This document shows positions 56,687 through 64,000 of a DNA stretch of 64,000 bases, one piece after another. The stretch spans positions 6,399,001 through 6,463,000 of the forward strand of contig CM069601.1 of NCBI GenBank assembly GCA_035771175.1, written 5' to 3'. This stretch comes from Paratinospora sagittata (taxonomy: Eukaryota; Streptophyta; Magnoliopsida; Ranunculales; Menispermaceae). The translations under genes and the position numbers were made by a program. Position 1 is the first letter of the stretch. Each line of letters opens with the position of its first letter. Below the pieces are notes generated by a model that saw only the letters and a list, made by a program, of their open reading frames with translations, searched no databases and had not been told where the DNA came from.

Positions 56687-56929
56687 TGTTAGCCCGGGTG
56701 TGTTCGGGAGGGAGGTAAATTGGACACTTAGCAAATTAATACCTTTCTTTTAAAACGGTAATAATATGAAAGCATGTTGAGCAAGATATGACAAAGATAG
56801 CTTAATGACAATAATGAAAGCAACTAGATAACAATGCACATAAGATTTATAGTGGTTCGGTCGCGCCTGCATCCACTTCCTAACCTACTCAGTTAGGATT
56901 TGTCCAAACTCCACTAATGGATTTTCTCA

Positions 56930-57090
56930 CGGGTGAAGATCAAACCGTTACACCTTCTCAATTTTATAGGCTTGAGAACAACCTTGACAGTTTCTCAACT
57001 TCACAAGGCTTGAGAACAACCTTTATTGTTTCTCAACTTCACAGGCTTACGAATAACCTTAACAGATCGAGCAACACTTGATCTATTCGA
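56930..57090. repeat. Minisatellite in LTR E, about 40-bp unit
   Basis: Three to four copies of a unit with ttctcaacttcacaggcttgagaac. The position within the LTR matches the minisatellites of LTRs C and G. Confidence 0.65.
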
Positions 57091-57687
57091 GTGACTAACC
57101 AGTCACCAATAACTGAGATACAAGATTGATATATGATTCCCTTCACTCAAAATCAAAAGGAATACTTACAAAGCTTTTGGATTGAACCTTCTGTAACCAC
57201 AAATTCAACAATGTATATAAGATGAAGTGTAGTTGAAATGAAATATTCGAAAAGATTTTTTCTTCTTCAATGGATTTTGAAAGTGTATTAAATGAAGAAC
57301 GTCAAATCTAGAAGATTTAAAGATATCAAGAGTTTATGTAGTAAGTAGAAGTATAACTTTCAAGAGTATTTGCATGAGAGAAAATTGTTCAAAGATTTGA
57401 AGAATAAGTTATTAGTTTTCTCCTTTTTTTTTTCAAATGCTCTAAGGCAGCATATATATAGAGATAACAATGGCATTTTGGACCTGAACATTTTTGAAGA
57501 ATGTTTTGGCGTACACAGTTATTTCAAATCAACAAAAACATTCTTTCTCGAAAAGGATTGATTCAGTCTATGCAATTATAGCAACAACACCTGAATCTTC
57601 GGATCATTCATTAGAATACAATGTTCTGATAAGTTTTAAACTGTTCTAAAAAGTGTACAGTTGACAGCTTTATGACAGTGTTGGATT

Positions 57688-58275
57688 AGCGTCCTAATTA
57701 GTTAATCAACGTCCTGATGCATAAAGCCAACTTTTATCATTTTGTTCCTTGAGGGCGCTCATACAACATGAGCGTCCTAATGAACTATGAAGTGAGGGCG
57801 CTACTTGAATGTAAGCGTCCTGACTTACTTAAGACTTTTAAAACCATGAAAACTATGAGTACACTACTGATCAATCAATGTCCTGATGAGTTATATAGTT
57901 GGTTCTTGTGAGGACACTACTGGAACGTAAGCGTCCAGACATAAGTGATTCCAACTTATGCACTCTCAACGTCCTTAAGTATTTAACAATCAGCGTGCTG
58001 ACTCGTTTTAAAACAAAATAACATAAGGGTGCTACTGAACCGTAAGCGTCCCGATGCTTGAAATTCTTAAGTTCAATCAGCATGCTGATATTCAATCAGT
58101 GATCTGCTAAGTTCATTTAGTTGAATCAATGAGGGTGCTACTCAAGACATAAGCGTCCTGATAGATAAGTGCATTTTTAACTAAGAACCTTATCAACATC
58201 CTAATGTGTCATCAACGTCCTGACTTACAAAGTACAAGAAGGTGTTGCTGAGACATTAGCGTCCTGATGGACACT
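57688..58275. repeat. Quasi-palindrome array in LTR E, about 12 units
   Basis: Units such as gagggcgctac - 6 bp - gtaagcgtcctga (57,793) and gagggtgctac - gacataagcgtcctga (58,130) recur about every 40-60 bp; several have only one half. They are the complement of the LTR F units. Confidence 0.75.
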
Positions 58276-58694
58276 TAAAAATAATTTTGACATTTTTCAA
58301 CATTTTAAAACTCAATTAAACAGGATTAAACACTTGGTATTTTGAATCAAATCAAACATTGAAAATTCATTGAGTGATCGATAAAATCAACAAAAAAATA
58401 CTTTGAAATCGAATCGACTAAACCATGCAATCATGCACATTTGTTGAATCATATGATAACAAAGATTCTACAACCTAAACACGGTTTAATAACAGAAAGA
58501 TATGTCTTTGAACGATCATGGGTCTTCTATTTGATCTTAAAAGCTTTTTCACCGTGCATCATCGAGTCTTCGTGAATCTTCATATGAAATTAGATGTGCA
58601 ATGCATATAATATTATCGTAATCAAAGTGTGGTTTGTAATCATCAAAATATCTTTTCTCATCCGGGTCATGAAGGCAATTAGATTAACACTTTC

Positions 58695-60225
58695 CAATGT
58701 TCTTTTCTAGGGTTAAACATGTATTTGCTCATTGTCTTTACTACTGAGTTATATTAGGCCTATAACGTGACATATATAGCATACATCAAGCATCAAACAT
58801 CATTTGCATATGGAATGTGAGGCATCTTCTCCACCTCCTACTTGGTAGTGGTTCTTTCATATGTAGGTAACTTAAAATGACTTGTTATACGTGTCAACGC
58901 TTGTTTCGCCTTCTCCCTACTAAACCTCTCTAGTAGTACTCTTGTCTAAATATCCTTGTGTATTTCTATATCCTAATTAGGATCTTTTTTGCAATGCCGA
59001 GATCCTTCATATCAAATTATTTTCTCAACAAGGATATCAATCCTTCTATTTCAGACTTTTATTAACAAAAATAAATATATCAATAACATAAAGCATCAAC
59101 AACCTATAAAATAAAATAAAAATTACTCACATCATGTGTAACCAACCCTCGACATGAAGTAATCAAATTATTCGTACCATTGCCTTGGAAATTGTTACAA
59201 CTCATGGAAAGATTTCTTCAACGTGCAAACATATCTCCTGCTAAGCTCTTTGAATTCTTCTGGTTGCTCCCTGTAAATAGTTTCCTTTTGTTCACCATGG
59301 AGAAAGGTTGTTTTTACATATAACTATTTGAGCTCCAAACCTAACTTAACTACTACAAATAACATGACTCAAATCAGAGTATGCTTTACAAATGAAGAAA
59401 ATACTTCATTCTAGTTAATGCCTTTCTTCTATGAGTGCCCCTTAGTGACTTCCTTACTTCAAATTTTTCACCTTCGTCCCATGTTGCGCTTCTTTTCTTG
59501 TGGCAGCCCATGATCTGCATCCTATTTTGCTTTCTTCTCGTCCTTTGGTACTGTCACCAACTCCCAAACACTATTCTTGTGCAATGATTCCATATCTTCT
59601 TTGTAGCCTATATCCACTAATGCCCATCTCTATGTGAATTAACATCCTTGAATGTACTAAGATCCCCTATAGTAAAAATAAGATCAAATTGTTTTATTCT
59701 CATTTCTATATTGAACTGGTAATTTGACAATCTTTGATGGTTTCGAAGTGGCAATGCCTTTTGTTTGCTAGTGGTATGCCTACAATAAAGTAGGTAAAAC
59801 CTCTTGTGCAGTATGCCTAATACTTACTTTCATCATCTAGCTCCACCTTTATAACTTGTTTCTTATTGCTATTGTTATTTTAAGCTATGTGCTAGACTCA
59901 TGGTAATCTTTTAACAAAAACTTCTCATCAAAGATGATAACTCTTTTGATAATCTTCTTCTCATTGACAAACCTATAAGTCTAAATAATTGACCTATTTA
60001 CCTATCCATATCTCCTCAACAACTTTGTTTTCTAAAGTTGTAATGGAGACTTGTTTACCATTTATGAAGTCATATCACTGCCTCTGCCCAAAATCACTTT
60101 GATAGCCTTGTATGTAATATCGTACTTCTAACTTGCTCCAACAAGGTATTTGTTTATCTATTATGCAACTCTATTTTGTTGTGGAGTCTTGAGAACTGTA
60201 AAATGACAAGTTGATGCAACACCGG
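58695..60225 (-). pseudogene. Copia (Tork/Tnt1-like) pol remnant: integrase end and RT
   Basis: Reading the minus strand from the right across frames: TPQQNRVA and a FWAEAV word (integrase end, 60,200-60,060), IIKRVIIFDEKF, then RT from YKEDMESLHKNSVWELVTVP (near 59,580), TTFLHGEQKETIYREQPEEF (near 59,280), QFPRQWYE, FDMKDLGIAKKIL (near 58,990) and a CMLYMSRYRPNI block (near 58,760). The order and words fit copia. Stops are dense, so it is old. The RNase H lies beyond LTR E. Confidence 0.8.
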
Positions 60226-60548
60226 AAAGAGAAAAAGAAGAAATTAGAAGAGAAGTAGAAAGAAAGGGAATAAGAAGAAAAAAAGAAGAAAATGAAAATG
60301 AAAAAGAGGAAGAGAAGAAGAGCGAGAAATCAATAATTAATATTTTTCATTCATCAAATCTGTTAATTTCAATTACAAACCTATTATTTATAGAAATCTA
60401 AAACACCTAATATGTATCCTATTACCATTTGAATACTAAAATCCTACTTAAATAAAATAACTAGAATTCTACTTAAATAAACAACTAAAATCCTAATTAA
60501 ATAAAATAACTAAAAATCCTACTAAATTAAGTAACTAATTTCCTAATA

Positions 60549-60622
<74 letters not shown>

Positions 60623-60648
60623 CTAATTTCCTATTACATTCTTCATTA
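60222..60648 (-). repeat. LTR J: small gypsy-type LTR (about 430 bp)
   Basis: On the minus strand a purine-rich run agctggggagaa precedes the likely LTR start near 60,648. It contains a TATA-like ctataaataatagg (60,385-60,400) and a pyrimidine-rich leader, ending ...gttgcatca at about 60,222, next to copia sequence. Preceding sequence (60,650-60,800) has the cgaggtcgagttcgtcaag word usual just before the polypurine tract of gypsy elements. Family assignment is tentative. Confidence 0.5.
60547..60620. repeat. (AAT)n microsatellite, about 74 bp
   Basis: About 24 perfect copies of a trinucleotide, inside LTR J. Confidence 0.92.
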
Positions 60649-60802
60649 TTCTCCCCAGCTTGACGAACTCGACCTCGGCAAGTTATGGGATGCTTCTAAA
60701 TAGAATTCATGTTGCACAATCGCTCGCTTGCACACGCTGATCAAACAATAATTCCATGTTGGCAAAGTGAACGCAGAATATCTGTAAACCTCTTCTTCGC
60801 TG

Positions 60803-61984
60803 TGACAACCCTAATTTGCACTCAAGAAAACATTAAGTCATTCGGGCTAGTACCCTCTCCAATAGGGTACTAGTAATCCTTAGCCTCTACACATATCATC
60901 ATTTTCAAAAACATTCAACCATGAACAAGTCACATAAGGCTTAGATTAACACAAGAAAAAAATAGCCAACCAAATTTCAGAATTATCATGAAAAGTAAAG
61001 TAAAGTAAGTTTATTACAATCATCGATATCCAAGTATAGTTCCAAAGTTTAATTAAAATAAAACATCTCATAAGCAAACTCGAGATGCCTCTCGCTTCAT
61101 CTGGTACTCACTAGCTAGAAGTGATGGAGTCATCACTAGGAAAGATCAATACGCAATACTCTTGCCCTTGTCTCGGGCAATGCAGGATCCTGAAAAATAA
61201 AATAGTAATGTGAGCTTATAGCCCAGTGAGATGATCTTGCATATCCACCATCACATACTCACCAATAGATTGAAAACCATGAACACATCGGTCATCTCAT
61301 ATGAGTACTACTATTACATGTGCAAGTTATAAAAGTAAATATTGGCACAAAATACACATTTTCATCAAAATCCTTAGTTGGAAAGCAAGTTACACACTGG
61401 TCATATAACATAAGTACATCCTAGATACTTCCAACTTATGAAGCATCAAACCTATGGTTCTATGACGACAATCAAGCTCCTATTCCAATGATTGGTTGCT
61501 ATTGAAAGCCCTCTAGACGTTCAGCCGGTGACATCTCTACCATGAGTTTTTTTTATCTACCAATTAAAGTACCCCAGACGTCCAACCGATGACGTCTCAG
61601 CCGGTAGACCTCACACAATTCCTCATAATTTTAGCCACTTCCACAACCAACAACATAGGATTATACCCGAAATTCATTCATGATCTTAATATGCAAGACT
61701 ACGTTCATGACATAATGATTCAACACATAATCAACCACTACATTAGTTTGACAAGCATGCGAAACATTCCAACGTATTCATATTCATGAGCATGTATAAC
61801 ATCACCATATATCCTAAGCATGTTTTCTACATCAATCAACATAAGTATAAATATTCATTTAGTTTGCATAGAACAACAATAAATAATTCGAGACAAGCAT
61901 TAACTATAATAAGAGCATGAATAATAACTTAAACATGTTATATCATATACACTTAATCTTATCTATGAAGATCTACTCATTTTC
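60803..61984 (-). repeat. LTR L: partial gypsy LTR, minus strand
   Basis: The plus-strand start tgacaaccctaat is the LTR end read on minus. Around 61,180-61,240 the minus strand has ctcact...ggctataagctcacatt and tttttcaggatcctgc, the usual polyadenylation-side landmarks of Tekay-type LTRs. The insertion of the element starting at 61,985 cuts it. The open frame at 61,589 is not a gene. Confidence 0.6.
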
Positions 61985-63412
61985 TGTAATACCCTGTATT
62001 TCAAAAAAAAAATTATTATTATTTTTTGGGCATATGTGCCTGGAAGTCCAGGCAGCCCGCCTGGACTTCCAGGCGCCAAAAACTCTATATAAACCAACCC
62101 TCCCCTCTTCATTTTTCACACCAAATTCACTCCAAATTGTGATTTTTCCTCCTCTTTTCACTCATATTGAGTTTTTAGTCTTTTGAGACTCTCTGTCCGA
62201 GACTCTCAGTGCAATACGACGAAGTTCTGTCCAGAGGAAAGCGCCAGATCGGAAAAAGAAGAAGTTCTTATCTGAAGCTGGGGAACGAAACATAGGTTTG
62301 CGTATTTTATAACTTTTATTAAAGTTTACATTCAGTTATTATTATATCTACTGTTCATTTACACTCCATTATGTCATATAATGTTTATACTGTCGTACCT
62401 ATGCCTGTACACTTGGAATTTACGTATTATATTGTTATAATGTCGGATTTGTGGTCAATCTGACTCAACTAGACTCGGTCTTGTCCTCTGTAACTTTAAA
62501 TAGTGAACGGGAGGCAGCGGGCTACTCTAGGCAATTGGTTATTTAAGCAGACCTAGTGTCTCACCTCTCAACTGGGGACTGATCTAGTTGGTCTTATTGA
62601 AAGCTATCAGCTTATACATGTAATACTGAATGTCCTAACCTTGCACGTCGTGATAACGACCCTGATAAGGATCACTAGACGTTGCCAAAGTCAGTCTAAA
62701 TGTCAAGAAAAGACCAGACCAGTAGACTAGACCAGTTCATGCATTGGCATCATACATATCACCACCTAGGGACGTATATGGTTTATGACTCATGGAATAG
62801 TTAGGAGCATTGCTTGCTATTCATAACATTTCTCTGGAGAGGGACGTACATGAGAACCCGGCTACCCCCGGGGAGGGACATCAGTACGTGAATCCAGAGC
62901 ATCGTTCCTGAGGAGGGACGTATAGTGAGAACCTGGCTAAGCCCGGGGAAGGACACCAGTACGTGAACTCAGGCGATGTACATTCATCAAACCATTACGA
63001 GACGGTGTCATGCATACATACATATTGATTGATTATGATGCTCACGTGTGTATTTAAGATATTTGATATTGAAGTATGCTTTATTAATTGTTATACTCAC
63101 GCACTATTTACCCACTGAGCGCGTTAAGTTCACTCCATTATTATCCAATCTTTCCCAGGAAATTAGGGTGGACTGGGTGCAGGTTATGGGGCCCATATTT
63201 TGTACCCTTTGTATGATTCATTGGAGATTTTGGGGAGTATGTTCCCTTGACCATATTATGTACAAAAATATTATGAATTAAATGAAATTAGATTTGTACT
63301 GTGTGTTATATATTTCCGCTGCGCACTCTGCTGTTACCATTGTTATTGTTCCAAATGCGAGCCCTGTCACGAGTGTACCGCCAGTTTAGGCGCGTCCGGG
63401 CGGGGTGTGACA
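61985..63412 (+). repeat. LTR H: 5' LTR of a further element-1-family retrotransposon (1,428 bp)
   Basis: Starts TGTAATACCCTG, ends GGGTGTGACA, and is followed by a primer-binding site, so it is a 5' LTR. It aligns along its length with 6,291-7,642. TATA box tctatataaa is at about 62,084-62,093. The element continues beyond the window. Confidence 0.9.
62039..62073. promoter_or_regulatory. Perfect 15-bp inverted repeat upstream of the LTR H TATA box
   Basis: cctggaagtccaggc (62,039-62,053) and gcctggacttccagg (62,059-62,073) with a 5-bp loop, ending about 10 bp before the TATA box. Each arm is itself nearly palindromic (ctgga-ag-tccag). Confidence 0.75.
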
Positions 63413-63417
63413 TTTAA

Positions 63418-63430
63418 TGGTATCAGAGAG
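63418..63430 (+). other. Primer-binding site (initiator tRNA-Met type)
   Basis: tggtatcagagag, five bases after the LTR, resembles the common tggtatcagagc site complementary to initiator methionine tRNA. Confidence 0.8.
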
Positions 63431-63474
63431 TACGATCCACGGCCTGCCTAAGTCCACCAGATTAGGGGAAGAAA

Positions 63475-63699
63475 AATGTTATTAGATATATATTTCTTTA
63501 GAACTATATATATATGAATTATATATAGTTAAGATTTGTATTAAATATATATCTAGAAAACTATATGATTTTTATATAGTTTGATTTAAATATATATAGT
63601 TATGATTAAATATATATATCTATATATCTATGCATATAGGAGATATATATATACCATGTTGATAATGAAAAAATTTATTAGATATATATATATCTCTAG

Positions 63700-63738
<39 letters not shown>

Positions 63739-63897
63739 AATTATATATAGTTGAGATTTATATTAAATATATATCTAGAAAACTATATGATTTTTATATA
63801 GTTTAAATTTCACATATACATATAGTCATGATTTATTAAAAACTATATGTATAGTTATGATTGAATATATATATCTATATACCTTAGTATATATGAG

Positions 63898-63928
<31 letters not shown>

Positions 63929-64000
63929 TGTCAATTATATATAGTTGAGATATATATTAAATATATATCTAGAAAACTATATGATTTTTATATAGTTTGA
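63475..64000. repeat. AT-rich tandem repeat in the 5' leader, about 200-220-bp period
   Basis: The block ctagaaaactatatgat...tatatagttt recurs at 63,553, 63,775 and 63,969. Intervening TA runs vary in length. It lies directly after the primer-binding site, where the gag leader is expected, and runs off the window. Confidence 0.75.

Larger units (their letters stand above)
56687..58689 (-). repeat. Solo LTR E, copia type (2,003 bp)
   Basis: Perfect 5-bp target duplication ctttc (56,682-56,686 and 58,690-58,694). On the minus strand it starts TGTTAATCTAATTGCC with atattttgatgattacaaac shortly after, and ends CCCGGGCTAACA. It contains the motif array (57,688-58,275) and minisatellite (56,930-57,090). 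It interrupts a copia pol remnant. Confidence 0.9.

Noticed and set aside
55688..58275. CRISPR-like repeat-spacer arrangement
   Set aside because: The repeat words vary from unit to unit, spacers are irregular, no cas genes exist, and the arrays lie inside LTRs of a plant genome.

Overview
The window is nuclear DNA of a flowering plant, probably a eudicot: AT-rich intergenic sequence, an intron-bearing plant fatty-acid elongase gene, and typical plant LTR retrotransposons, LINEs and MITEs. I see no bacterial, plasmid or phage features, no tRNA or rRNA gene and no CRISPR array. The species cannot be named from sequence alone.

The only clearly intact cellular gene is a 3-ketoacyl-CoA synthase (KCS11-like) on the minus strand. 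Its coding span is 28,471-31,901, in two exons separated by a 1.84-kb intron that holds two MITE-like insertions. A TATA box lies near 32,265 and the leader has no upstream ATG. A possible small secreted-peptide gene is at about 15.0-15.2 kb (minus).

Layout. (1) 1-13.4 kb: two Tekay/Del-like Ty3/gypsy elements. Element 1 (to 7,642) sits inside the RNase H region of element 2 and carries a 330-bp inversion in its pol. A solo LTR (9,554-12,330) is inserted backwards between the stop codon and the polypurine tract of element 2. (2) 13.4-17 kb: LTR remnant, small foldback, the candidate peptide gene, and a 754-bp tandem duplication. (3) 17-27 kb: a TE nest. A minus-strand LINE is split by a copia-type element whose 3' LTR (D) contains a solo LTR (C), which contains a gypsy solo LTR (K); C and K have perfect 5-bp target-site duplications. 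(4) 27-38.4 kb: the KCS gene and quiet AT-rich DNA. (5) 38.45-45.4 kb: a Tat-lineage gypsy element with two RNase H domains, a MITE insertion and no 3' end, abutting a LINE ORF1 fragment. (6) 47.7-54.8 kb: a minus-strand Athila-like element whose protease region is split by solo LTR G. (7) 55-60.8 kb: copia LTR fragment F, copia pol remnant split by solo LTR E, and a small LTR. (8) 60.8-64 kb: a partial LTR interrupted by the 5' LTR and primer-binding site of a further element of the element-1 family, which runs off the window.

Apart from the KCS gene, most gene-like sequence is decayed transposon coding DNA. The most unusual observations are in the LTR control regions: arrays of short quasi-palindromes in copia-type LTRs C, E, F and G; pairs of a GGAGYGMGCTCC-like palindrome spaced 20-21 bp apart in LTR D; and an inverted repeat kept just upstream of the TATA box in two related gypsy LTRs although its sequence differs. 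In the KCS protein a normally conserved histidine is asparagine.
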